DNA from: Lasiosphaeria ovina
Lineage: Eukaryota; Ascomycota; Sordariomycetes; Sordariales; Lasiosphaeriaceae
Reading direction: 5' to 3'
DNA length: 64,000 nucleotides
Assembly: GCA_033439765.1 (NCBI GenBank)
Contig: JAULSN010000004.1
Location: forward strand, 10,001-74,000
This document shows positions 40,958 to 52,721 of the stretch, one piece after another; within the stretch, counting starts at the first letter, position 1, and the number at the start of each line of letters is the position of its first letter. The position numbers were made by a program, and so were the translations under genes. Under the pieces are notes generated by a model. That model searched no databases and was not told where the DNA came from. It saw only the letters and a program-made list of their open reading frames with translations.

Positions 40958-42410
40958 GGCGTTTTGAAACGCCTTGGCGTGTTCCTGCTAAAAAACACTG
41001 AAACCCGTGCCAAGTCTAAAGGCAACTGCAACTGCCTGTCTCTTAAGCACCCGTGCACTATCAGAATACTGGTACAACACTACAGGTACTGTCTTCTTTG
41101 AGCCAGACTTGTGACAACGGAGGCAAATTTGTAGAATGGGCACTCGGCAAGAGCGTGGTGCAATTGATGGATGAAACGGGCAAACTACGACGGCGAAGTC
41201 ATACGAATTGAGACGCAGCCGAGAGACGCAGTAGACTGAAGCTTGGAAAGGAGACGAGGAGGGGATCCAAGAGTGAGAGAGAAAGGGGGTTGTGTTGAAG
41301 TTTAGAAACGCGCAACCAGAGCAAGGCTTGGAGTCATCCAGCGACACGGAATGAGGGGTAAGAAGATTCCGATGATGCGTTGCGTGCCTTCCTGGGTTGT
41401 ATTGTACATACAAGAGCCTCATCAGCAGCGCACCGGTCCTCGCACACTCGGGCAACCGTGAATTCCTCTAGGGCTGCTGCTACCCCGGCGAGGAGGCTGG
41501 ATCGATCCTACCTCGAACAGTTCGCTTCTGGCGTGCTGGTTGTCTGGACCGCCTCAAGGTGTTGGGGCAAAAAAACAAGAATCTGGAAAGAGCAATCATT
41601 GGCCTGGCATCTGCAGCATGGTGGCAATCGACCTGGCCAGCTATCTGGTCCAGGTTAAGAGTGTGCCGTATTAGGAAGCTGCGAAGCAAAAGCGCTAGGC
41701 GTGGGATTCGTGATGTGCGAACGCCTTTTTAGCGACACATGAATTTTGTAGGGAAAGTGTATGCACCCGCACGTAATTGGGTCGCTCGGGCGGGTATTAG
41801 CCGTTGCGTTGCCCGTCAACTTACGAATCGGCCCACGACGCCTGCATCGTGCAGTGTTCACGGAAAGCTGCTCATAGGTTAATAACTTGAAGCATGCGTG
41901 GCAGACGTAACCCGTCTGAGCTCGCCATGCCATGGGCTGCATGCTGCCGTCTGCAGATGCTCTTCTCGGCATGGGCTGCTGTCACCGCGAACAGCCGACA
42001 TTGATTGGATGGTACAATGTGCAAAAACGTGTGTGTTTCGTCAGCTCCAATGTATGTAAAGCCTGGTGGTATTCTACTCTCTTGGAAAGATGCGTCGCGT
42101 CGCTCGCTGGCGGATCGACATTAAACCCCTCTTTTCGCCCTGCTGCTGTACATGTTGCACTCGAGAAGATCTTTCGCCGCCTTCTACTGCTGGTATCTCC
42201 TTGATGACATTCCAAACGCCTAAGGCCATGGGGCCTCGTTCCTAAAATCAGTCCTGCACGCGCTTCCCTATCCAGGACGCCGACCATGATGCTCAAAAAT
42301 TGTCCTCCTCCGCAATAAGGCCACGAATGCCGAGGCCAGCTCACCACATAGGGGTTTGTGACTCCAGCTGTATCGCTAATCGAGTTGGCAGTTGATGCGC
42401 CTCTTATCTG
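40958..42410. other. 1.45-kb intergenic region
   Basis: 5' flank of the membrane-protein gene and 3' flank of the carrier gene. Only short frames; nothing recognised. Confidence 0.6.
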
Positions 42411-45045
42411 TCAGTGAAGGCCGAGGACGCGCTTCATGTTCTCGTAGCAGACCCAGGTGATGCTCAGAGCCGGGGCTACCTTGAGAATATTCGGCGTCAA
42501 CCCCTTATATAGGCCCCGCACTCCCTCGTTTTGTAATGTTTTGCGCGCCACGTCTGCAATGCCGGTGTATGTAGGCGGATGCATGGCCGTGCCTTGCGTC
42601 TGGAGTCGTGTCCGGAGGACGTTGAGAGGATACACAACGGTGGCGCCGAGAGCCCCAGACGTCGCTCCCAGGATCGCAGTGGCAATATTGCCGGGCGTCG
42701 CATCTTCCTCGTGGATGCCGTAGTATCGCGCCATGGATCGTGTGTACGACTTCTTGAGAAACTCAAAGGTCCCGATGTCGATGGCGCTATAAGGAAACAT
42801 GCCGACAAGACCAAGTCCGAGGCCACGGTAGGCCGCGCGCAGCCCGCCGTCTGCCCACATGGTCTGCGCTGTCCGGATGAGCAGCGCATTGCCTTTGAGG
42901 CCGCCCTGAACCGTCTCGCATTGCAACCGGAATTTGAGCGTGTCGACGGGATACACGCAAAACTGCGCCGTCATTCCGCCCATGCCTCCAGCAACGAACT
43001 TGGAGACGGTACTGATTTGCGCCGGATCCCCATGTCCCTCGTATACGGCTAGAAATCTCTTGGAGGCTTCGTAGGAGCCAAACTAAGCAAACCATCAATA
43101 TTCGGCCAAGATAGATACATACATGATTTTCAGTGCAAACTTACCCGGATGGCCGACTCTGGCATGATTTTGACGACGTTGAGTCCATTCCCTGTGAACC
43201 TATCAGCACTGCCCAGCAGAGCCGCCTCGGCGGCAGGGGTGGACGGTGTGCATGGAAGGTCAGAGTTGACCCGAGTATGTCTCACCTGCAAAGAAATTGC
43301 GGAGCCCGCCGGCTTTCCACAAGCTCGCAACGGCGTCTGCAATTGGCTTGCTTGCGTCCCGAATAGCAACAATGGGATGGCCATGTTTCGCCGCGGCAAG
43401 AGCCACGGGGGCAGAGGCCTTGGTGTTGACAAGAAGATAGACCTTTAAACGGTCAAGAGGAGCGGTTGCAGTGCGCGATACACCCCCGGATACGGCGCCG
43501 GCAACGAAATATCCTGGTTCAGGCAGGAGATCTGTCAGTCTGGCTTCCACGTCCATATGAGACTCTCCTTCTAGGTCAGATATGTCCAGGATATCGATAT
43601 CGGGCTGCTCCGGGTCTTCGAGCTGCAGGACGGGCTTCCTGGCTGTGGCATCTGACAAAATATGCGACGAGATAGCGGGTGCGGACGGTGCAGATCGCTT
43701 TGCTGCGGCTGCAGAAACGGATGTGATACCGCCTGTCATGTTTTTTGACATGTCTGGCTCTTGGCTGGAGAGTGGTTGCGATTGAGGTGTGCCTATCGGC
43801 GGAGTGTCGTCTGCTGAGGTCGATGTTGGTGTTGATGTTGATGTCGGGGACGGTCGAGGAAACGAAGTCGAGTCGGGCTTGGCGAGCTTCAAGAGAGAAC
43901 CAAGGAGAGCTTGAATAAGGAAGCCGGTCGTACCTAGTCCCTCAAGTGTATCCTCACTGACTAGTGAATCTCCCTCTGCGTTGACTGTGACAATAGACGA
44001 ATAATATGACAGTGCAGCCTCGAGCGCCGACCCATTGTGGTTGGTGGGCATAAACAGGAGGAAGTCGCTAAAACCAACAAATGCGTTAGCCGTTCGATTG
44101 TCCTATTGCGCGCGCAAAGTAGAGAAAGGCACGAGACCATTCTCAGCCAATAGGGTTCCAGTTGTTAAAGCGACTGGCAACGCAAATAATGTTTTGGCGC
44201 GGCTGCCAGCAGCATGAGGTAGGATAGGAACCTAAGATATGCCCCGCCATAGTAGGAGTGGTGCCAGTGGTCGAGCCACGGGAGGAAGGAGAAGAACGGA
44301 CGAAATTCTTAAATCTCGAATGGGTCACACAGGCCGGCTCGCAAGTTTGTCACGACAGGAAGACACAGGGGCTAGAAAGTAGATGAGGGAGCTTACCGCC
44401 ACTCGTCAAAGCTTATGTAGCCATCACGGTTCATGTCGATCTCGTCAAAGAAGCCTGCCAACCTCCTCTTGGGCACTGCCAGCCCCGCGCGCTGGAAGGC
44501 GGCGTGGAGCTCCTCCTTGTTCAGCCGGCCGTCTTGGTCCCGGTCAATTGACCGGAAGAGGGCGAGGAGTTGGCGCTCGGCAGTCTCGACAAACACGCGA
44601 AACTCTGCGTGCAATCGTCTCAGTTCTCCACGTTTCCCACAAACGTCTCTCTCGTCCCGTGTATCTCTAGACGGGAACAGGAACCTACCTTCGTATTGGA
44701 TCTTGCCGTCGCCGCTCGTATCGACGGCCCTGACGATCTGCTTCAGCATGTTGTCGGCATTCTTCATGGCTGTAACGAGCACAAGCGCAAGCAGGCCATC
44801 AGCAAACACGGTCCAAACAAAACAGAGGCGCCAGACACGCCCGGGTAAGGGCGACGGAGAAGAGGGAATAAAAAGTGCTCACGGTGATCAATCCTCCTTA
44901 GCCCCTTCTGGAGGCCTTTGAGGTCAAGCTCCCCGGTGCCTGCAGGATCCAGCTTCGTCCACAGCTCCTCGACCCGCTTGTCGCGCTCGTTCTGCGACTG
45001 CTCCATCTCCACCTCCAGCTCCGAGACCACATCGGAAATCTTCAT
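42411..45045 (-). CDS. Calcium-binding mitochondrial carrier (SAL1 / ATP-Mg-Pi carrier type)
   Basis: EF-hand regulated carrier of the SCaMC family; yeast Sal1 and animal SCaMCs exchange ATP-Mg for phosphate. Six exons: 44883-45045, 44689-44769, 44397-44604, 43286-44067, 43145-43191 and 42411-43082, giving 650 aa with consistent phases. EF-hand loops are visible: DPAGTGELDLKG (weaker), DTSGDGKIQYEE, DRDQDGRLNKEE and DMNRDGYISFDE. After a 170-residue Ser/Thr/Pro linker come the carrier repeats with PLDRLKVYL, PVDTLKFRL and PLNVLRTRL. MKISDVVSEL at 45045 is my start; MEQSQNERDK at 45006 is an equal alternative. The 47-bp exon 5 (NGLNVVKIMPESAIR) is needed to complete repeat 1. Substrate is inferred from the family. 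Confidence 0.9.
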
Positions 45046-46185
45046 GCCCAGGGCCGGGTTACCATGGCCTCCCTCGTCTGGATCTGACCTGCACCCGAGG
45101 CCGGAGCGGGCAGGTGGGTGAGTCGGCAGGCGGGCGGGCGGAAGCAACCAGCGCGCTTATGACGTAGGCTGCAGGATCGGGCGATGAGGTAAATAAAAAC
45201 AGCCAACGGTAACGAATGGGCGGCGAGGCGATTTCGGGCCAAGCTATGGATAAGGCATCCTTATGGAGTGGGAGAGGTGATAGTTGTCGCGTCCTGCCCT
45301 TGACTAGAGCAGCATGGTGGTTCGCGAGGCGAAGGGACGAAAAAAATTACAGAACAGGGCCAAATAGAGGTGTCCAATCGCAACGATATGGAGTTGCTTC
45401 AGGTGCCCCCTCCAGGGTGCTCCCGGGCGGGTTTCCGGCTCCGCTCCTGTCGACCTCAGGCCGCAGAAGAGCAAAGTCTTCCAGTATCGGGACCCAACCG
45501 ATAATGAGTCGAGTCGACCCAAAAGAACTTGAATTATTCTCTGGAAAGATTCTAAATAGACAAATCCGTTGAATTTCTGGTCTTTCCAGCATTCTCTTGC
45601 CTGTTCCACCCGGAAAAAGGCTCAGTGGTACAAACTTGACGGAGGCAGCTGTTAAAGTGTACTTGTATTTTTGGTGGTTGTTGAATCCCTCTTGCGGTAC
45701 GGAATAGCGGTGGACTCTTCGACACACAGTGTGGCGGGGGGTCGTTTGGACGCTGGCGTCTGACCTCCCCCACCAGGAAGCACCTACCAGAAGCCGAACG
45801 AAAAAGCGGAGGGTTGAAGTGCCCGAAATCCTGCCACTCCCATTCGCTAGCCTTGCAGCCACTCAACAATGCCTTCTGACGAACCACAACCGTGGTCGAC
45901 CAGCCGACGGAAGTGCTCTCAGCCTTTCGATGTCAGACAACCACTGGCCGCTCTCCCCGCAGGCGCCGGCGATTTCGATTTCCCAACGAGGGAATCGACT
46001 TTGATGACGTCTCTTAGCTGAAGATACCGACTGGCCTGCACAGCAGCAAAACAATCTTGGAGGCAGAAGACTTCGCAATATTATACCACCCCCGAATATG
46101 CCGTCACATTCGCCGCACAAAAACTGCCCACTGTCGCCAAGGAGCCATCGTTTTTGCTTTTGCAGCCACCGAGGAGCACATACAC
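45046..46185. other. Divergent upstream region of the SAL1-type carrier and SSN8
   Basis: 1.1 kb, no gene supported. A plus-strand frame continues upstream of the SSN8 ATG from 46057 but lacks cyclin similarity. Confidence 0.6.
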
Positions 46186-47291
46186 ATGGCGGCCAACTTC
46201 TGGGAGTCGACGCAGCGCAAGCACTGGCTATTCACCAAGGATGAGCTCGCCACGGTGCGCCAGCGTCTCGAGGACGAAGACCCCGCGAACCTGGCACAAA
46301 CGTTTGTCTTGCCCGACATCCGCCTCGTCAACATGTACTTGAATACCAGTATGCCCGCCCCTTCTTGCCATGCCGCCCAGATCCTGCTGCTTCCTTGCTA
46401 ACGCGGCCCCCCCCCCTTTCCCCTTTCCCTCTCGCTCCAGTGATGTCGAAACTCGGAAAGCGCCTCGGAGTGCGCCAGCAGGCTCTGGCAACAGCCCAGG
46501 TTTACCTCAAACGCTTCTACACGTGCGTCGAGATGCGGCGGACGAACCCCTATCTCCTGATGGCCACGGCGCTGTATCTAGCGTGCAAGATGGAGGAGTG
46601 CCCGCATCACATCAGGATGGTCGCTCAGGAGGCGCGTCAGCTGTGGGCTGCCGAGCTGCACGCGTGGGACACCAGCAAGCTGGGCGAGTGCGAGTTCTTC
46701 CTCATCTCGGAGATGAACTCGCAGCTCATCGTCCACCAGCCCTACCGCACCCTCACATCGCTGCAAGCCGACTTCGGCATGACTCCCGACGAGGTCACCC
46801 TCGCCTGGTACATTATTAACGATAGTTACATGACAGACCTGCCGCTGCTCTTCGCTCCGCACATCATTGCCCTGACCGCCATGCTTCTGGCCCTGGTGCT
46901 GCGCCCGCCCGCCAGCAACTCGGGCCAGGCGGGTGGCGGGGGCTCTGCCGCCTCGGGCATGGGGGCCACCGCCGCCGCCCTGGCCCAGGCGCAAGCCCGG
47001 GCCCTTCTCACCGGCATGTCTGGACCAGGCACCCCGAGCTTGACGCCCCAGAGCTCGGGACTCGGTGGGGACGGCAGTGCCAATACCGAGGGCCGGAAGG
47101 GCACGGATGCGCGCCTGGGCAAGGTGCAGCGCTTTGCCGCCTGGCTCGCCGAGAGCAACATCGACATAGAGGCCATGGTGGACTGCACACAGGAGTTCAT
47201 TTCCTTCTACGAGTGCTATGAAGCATACAACGAGAAGATGATCAAGGAGGCCATCACTCGTTTCATCAAGGCAAGAGGCCTCGACAAGTGA
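46186..47291 (+). CDS. SSN8: Cyclin C, Mediator CDK8-module cyclin
   Basis: Partner of CDK8/Ssn3 in the Mediator kinase module. Exons 46186-46348 and 46441-47291 give 337 aa; the 92-bp intron is GTATGC...CTCCAG with a C-tract. The start MAANFWESTQRKHWLFTKDEL is the hallmark N-terminus of cyclin C. The cyclin box follows: VRQQALATAQVYLKRFYT, NPYLLMATALYLACKMEECPHHIRMV, and then EMNSQLIVHQPYRTL. A Gly/Ala-rich, low-complexity insertion of about 80 residues (GGGGSAASGMGATAAALAQ) sits in the second cyclin fold before FAAWLAESNIDIEAMVDCTQ, a common arrangement in Pezizomycotina. Confidence 0.95.
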
Positions 47292-48542
47292 AGCAAAACC
47301 TTGGCACGAACACCTTTACCATAGGTCGGTCGAGGTCATCCAGCGCCCGCGAAATGCACGCAGATACAGCGGCTCGTGCCAATCCAGACCTGGGGGTGTG
47401 GAAGCATCCAGCTGCCGCACCGCTCCCCTGACCCGGCCCCGGGGGTAGAAGAAATCCACGATCCTAGACGGGATTCTAGTCCGGGTCCGAGGGAAGCGGT
47501 GGCAGACCACAGTGCGGCAGGAGTCATGCTCCCTCCTCCCACCGCCGCCTGCCTGATGCTGGTCGTGCCAGCTTGCACGAATGCATCGAGATCGGGGTAT
47601 TTTTTTTTATTTTTTTTTCTTTTCATAAATCCGTCGATGCTCTTCGAGTCGTCAGCCATATAAAGATTAAAAAAAAACGGAAACTGCCACCCTGCCGGGG
47701 TCCAGTTCAACGAGAATCAAAAGAAGTCAATGGTTTGTTGGCGTTAGATCTCTAGACAGTTATGATAGCATTTCGAATTTCCAGCATCGTACACGATTCA
47801 GTTTACGTTTTACGTATCATGGTATTCAGGAATCAGGCCTGAAGCATAACAAATGGGAAAGCATAGCATAATGGTAACCTGTAACTTGTGGTCCGTGAAC
47901 CGTTGGGATAATCTCGTGCATGCAGACTTGGTTGTACGTCTCGCAGTAATGTGGCTTTGTCATTGCCCGAGCAAAGGCATGTATGTATGTTGTGTATTTC
48001 GTCTGCTCAAGGAGGGACTTCCACAGTTTGATCTATCACAAAAGTTACATGGCATATACCTATCACGACGCACACGCTTAAATGAACGAAGTTAAGCAGG
48101 CATACATGTATGTGTGTGTGTACGTAGGGCACAAGGCCATGTATGCATTATTGTGCTCTAAAGAGAAGAAGAAAAACGTAAATCGCTTTCCATGCCCGTT
48201 ATCGAAAGTCCATATCCTTGGTGTCCCTCCCTCCTGAGGCCATCCTAAACGCCAACTCTAACCGGACCGTCGAGAAAACGGATGGGGGAAAAACAGGCAA
48301 CCAGCCCAGAAACCAGAACCACTTCGCTTTTGGGCCGAGTAAGAATGATGACGGGGAGATATATATCTACCGGTATCGCTATTCTGTCGTGGGAAAGACT
48401 GCTGCTTCCTTGTCCTTTCCTAGACTAGCTAGAAAAGAAACCCAGAGAGAGATGGGGTGTAAAGGTTCCCAGATAAAAAACAACGCTGGTCGTTTTCTCG
48501 CCTTTCCCTCTCCAGTTCCGTCCTTCTCTCCTCTGTATTCCC
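47292..48542. other. Convergent intergenic region, SSN8 and BTB gene 3' ends
   Basis: 1.25 kb, no gene; T- and A-runs (47600-47680) and GTATGTA repeats near 48105 only. Confidence 0.6.
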
Positions 48543-49641
48543 CTACTCCTCCACGGGCTCGCCCTTGACTATGCCGCTCTCTTGACCCTGCGACGACGGC
48601 GCGGGGGCCTCGACAGGCAGCTCGTGAAAGTCCTGTCGCGGCTTAATCTTCATGCCTGGGGCATTAATTCCCATCACCCAACGCCAGTCAGCGAGCATGC
48701 GGATCATAGACCAGCCGATCTCGCCATTGGCCTTGAGCACTTCCTCCCACTCGGTGGGCAGCAGGTCGCTGCGGCGCTTGCGGCTGAACAGATAAAACAG
48801 CGCGTGCGCCAGGATCAGCCGCCGCAGGTGCGACGTGGCGTCCGTGTTCGCGAACACGTACTGCACGTCGTGCAGGCTCGGGCACCGCACCTCGTCCGTC
48901 TCGGCCCCCCAGTACAGGTACAGCGCGTTGATGGCCGCGTTGCGCACCCCGACGATGTTGATCTTGCCGCCGAGCACGTACAGGCCGAGGCTGTGGGGTT
49001 TTAAAATCAGTGTTTCTGGCCAGGCGCGTGTGGCATTTGCCTCGGTTTTTGAGAGGGGTGTGTGTGTGTGTGTGTGTCTTGTTTCGTCTACTATAGGAGC
49101 GACTTCCACAGATATGTGTGTTTTATATGTATGCGCATGTGTAGGAAGCGAGGCGCCATAAGAGGCCAGCAGAGGGGGGAAGGAATTGCAATAAGAACAC
49201 ATACTAGTCTCTGACGGTGATATCTTTACCGTCGGGCAGCGGGAAGCGGAATATGCGGGTGCCTCCAGACGTCGCAAAGGCAGTGCCATACAGCCAGCGG
49301 ACGAGTAGCGCAAACAGACGAGGGTCTGCGGTGGGCATCCGCAATTCGTTGCGGCCCTTGATTTCCCCACAGCCGTTGAACACGCGGTCGAAGTAGGGCG
49401 ACTTGCTCGACAGCAGCTTCTCATGGACGGCCCAGCGCTTCTCCTCCGCCCCGACATAGACGTTGACGATGCGATCCTTCAGCCAGCTACCATTTTAAAT
49501 GAATCTTGTCAGCCAGCCATTCCAAACATCTCCGTACCTCTGTCAACGGGCGCGAACTTACTTGTCGGTATCGCCTGCCTTGTCAGAGGGCAGTGCCGCT
49601 TCAGGGACGATGAGAGGGCCTGCGGTGCCCTGCTCGGCCAT
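48543..49641 (-). CDS. BTB/POZ-domain protein
   Basis: Three exons, 49562-49641, 49205-49486 and 48543-48990, give 269 aa. The start is MAEQGTAGPLIVPEAALP. The BTB core reads DRIVNVYVGAEEKRWAVHEKLL, then SSKSPYFDRVFNG and DPRLFALLVRWLYG: the V-G-x-x-x-x-x-F/W-x-V-H-x-x-L-L-x-x-x-S-x-Y-F pattern of fungal BTB proteins. After it come LGLYVLGGKINIVGVRNAAINAL and a C-terminal helical part ending in an acidic tail (KGEPVEE). Intron 2 (214 bp) holds a TG microsatellite near 49060-49077. Such proteins are often adaptors for cullin-3 ligases; that is inference here. Confidence 0.82.
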
Positions 49642-52072
49642 GGTGGGCGGACTCGGTTCTTGGGGTGTCGATTTCAGTGTCTCTGTCTGCTGAATTGTGT
49701 GGTAGAAGAATGTTTTGCCGAATAAATGTAGATCAAATGAGATTTCCTGGTGCGAGAAACATGGGTGGTGATAACACACCAAGCAGCGCCCGTGTGTGTG
49801 TGACTGCGAATTTTGTGTTCGCGAAAGAAAAGAACGCTGTGGGCCGAGCTCAGAAGTAGGTCGGGTTCAAAAGTAGGCCAAGTTCAAAGGTAGACCTTGT
49901 GCACTGTGCCTGTTTTATGCGGCAAGAGATGGGAAGAAATGTGGGAGCTTCACTTGATGGCGGCAGGGCAGGGTGGAGGAGATGTGATGTCTGTGACCGT
50001 CAAGAAGATGACCTTGTGACCATCCCTGAGCAGGCCAGGAGCAAGAAAAGACTCCCAGGTAGGTAGGTGCCTACGGTAGGTAGTGGGCGGTCTTGCTTCT
50101 CAGAACTGGGCCAGGTGTGCCGAAATATGCGAAAGCCCCAGCCCGCACGAATCTGGAGGCTTCCTGGGAGAGACCGTTCCAATGAAAATGGTAATTTTTC
50201 CAACAACCGTTCTCCAACTTGAAGACCGCAGCAGGAAGAGATAGGAAGATGAATGCCAGTCTTTCCGCTCCTCGAAGTCTCAATTCCAGTTCATGTGGAA
50301 TGGTGAACTGCCGATAGGGAAAGAGTGAAATGCTGGAATCGCAAGGGTTCTTTTCGACCAAACCTATCCGTCTCCCCAGAGATCGGATGGTGGGAAATAT
50401 GGTAAGAAAAACTGCCAGGACGCAGCCATTAGCCGAAAGGAAATGGATGTTGGGTTGGTTCTGGTGGCCTTTTTCACTTCCGCAACAACATTTCTGAACA
50501 AGCCTTCCCCTTTCTCGATCTCCAGAGTTTATAGTCCAACCCCTAAGCGTTTCCAAGTCAACGGTGAACTGGGATGGAAACAGGGTACGAAATAGGGATT
50601 CTAATAAATAAATCCGGCCTGGAAAAGCCTCTGTCGGGACATTTATAAGAGGGAGAAAGAGGCCTCTGGAATTCTTTATCAAGGCGTCTTCGTATCACAG
50701 AAAGTCTTAGACCAATAACACTTGATGGACAAGGTAGGTTGTAGATCTCTGGTCGCCCAACTCGTTCATTCTTCTGCAGCACGAATTAGCATCAGCCCTG
50801 ATTCAGCTTCGCATACAACCTGTGATGTCACTTGATGCGGTACAATGCAAAGAAGTGAGTGAAGAGGCGTAAGTTCGCCTGTCAATTGGTTCCCAGTAAT
50901 CACAGCTCATATCTTGGCATACACACGTCGGTCTGTCGACTCGACAAAGCTTGGAGCACAGAAACACTCAACAACAAACACGCCAGCTCCCAGTCCCGAT
51001 GCTTTGCCAACCGAACCAGCCCAAGAGAGATACCACAATATATCCTTAAGGCAACCACGCCCCGTGTTTCCTTCACACCAACCAGATCCGAGATGCAGTG
51101 CCTTGAACAACAAAAAAATCCGAGTCAAAAAGTAAGGAGGTAGGCGGAAGCCACCATTACCCATGATACAAGAAACCAAAAGAGAAATAAATATAAAGAA
51201 AATAGACCAACCAACTCCCCGTGTCCCGACCAGAAACCCCAGCTTTGCAAACGAGATTTCGCAGCACAAAACCACAATGAACTTCGCCAGCCGGTCCCAA
51301 AGATTGCCCCATGTAGCCCACCATAAGTCGAGAACACCATGTTGCAAAAGCCCCCCCTCCTTCCCGCAACGCGACTAAACCCCATCGCCAAGTCGTTCTA
51401 TATGTCGATATTCTTTTTCTCTGATAAAACTCGTGAACCCGTAACCGTTATGACTTTTAATCATGTGACTTGAAGGCGCCGCTTCTTTGTGACAGACGAA
51501 AAAAATGTCAAAACTCCCGTATATGGTATCGAAAAGTAGCAAAGAGCAAAAACTGGGAAACTCCGTCGTGAGGCACCGATGCAAAAAAAATAATAATAGC
51601 GGTTAGTAGTATGCTGCAGAACCACCGTGAAAACGCCCGTTCGTCCGATTAGGAAAAAAATGCAGCCTCCGTCTTGCGAGGCTGAACACCGCACCAAGTG
51701 TTTTGGTAGTTCGAATAAACAACAACGAAGAGGTATCAATCGTCTTTCATCGCGCCATCCGAAAATGTCAAATTTCCGCTTCGAAAAAGGAGCATATGTC
51801 GATTAAGGATGTTTGTACAGGTTGGGGTGTCGAGAGTGTCGCCAACCGGGATGCCAAGACCCTAATAGGCCTCGGTATTGTGGTTGCCGCCCTGCCTGCC
51901 GGGGGAGGAAAAAAGATATCGATGCCTGCTACTTGATGTCGGTGCCCGCCAAGATGAACAGCTGCATTAACGAGTGAATGCACGTGGGTCTGTGTAACCC
52001 AATTGCAACGGCGACGACGGTGAGGATGCCTCGGTCTCGCCAAGTGGCCACAGAAACGAGACGATTGACACC
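49642..52072. other. 2.4-kb intergenic region
   Basis: 5' flank of the BTB gene and 3' flank of the 191-aa gene. Repeated AAGTAGG(TC)GG/CC AAGTTC words at 49853-49890 only. No gene or RNA identified. Confidence 0.55.
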
Positions 52073-52721
52073 TTACCATCGTCGGCCGATATGCTGCTGC
52101 ATCCTAGCGGGCGACACTGATGGAGGCGGGCTCGACATGCTGATCCCGGTGGCAGGGTTGATGATGGGGATGGCATTACGTGTGCGTGTGGCCGATGGTT
52201 GGTGGAGTTTCAAGGCCGAGTGTTGACTTTGGTATTGCGGCGGGATAAACGCCGGCGAGGTGGAGTTAAGCGAGAAGGCCGGCGCAACGGTAGTGGGTTG
52301 TTGTGTTGGCGAGCTTTGTGGCGAGTTACTCGCCAACGAGGACCGCTCCGATGATGAGCTGTGTATGGAGACGAGCTTTGCGCAAAGTCAACATGTAAGC
52401 CGGATGCTCTCAGCGACAATGCATCGCATGTGCGCCTCAAGTACTCACATCGCTCTCTGTCAACAAGCCGGGGCAGAATTCCAAGTCGTCCTCGAGGTCG
52501 AAGGACCGGCATGCTTCGAACTTCATGCGGAAGCTGTTTAGAGATACCGACTCGGTGAGCTCCTTCATACTTCTGACACCACGGAACTGCTTGTGGGGGT
52601 TCTGCGAGACGGATAGCCTCGGCGCTCTCCGGTTCCGGCCGCCATGATGGCTGTGCGAGACCGCCGACGCCGCCGGTGGTGTTGGCTGCTGGTGGTGTGC
52701 GTTGTAGTAGTACGAAGACAT
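52073..52721 (-). CDS. Conserved fungal protein, mostly disordered, unknown function
   Basis: Two exons, 52449-52721 and 52073-52375, joined in phase 0: 191 aa. It starts MSSYYYNAHHQQPTPPAAS. Segments RRAPRLSVSQNPHKQFRGVRSM, FEACRSFDLEDDLEFCPGLL and, across the splice, TESDLVSIHSSSSERSS follow; then Ser/Pro-rich SPAFIPPQYQ, a TRTRNAIPIINPATGISMSS block and the end MQQHIGRRW. I recognise this architecture as a Sordariomycete protein of unknown function. Blocks of order in a disordered chain suggest short binding motifs. Confidence 0.8.
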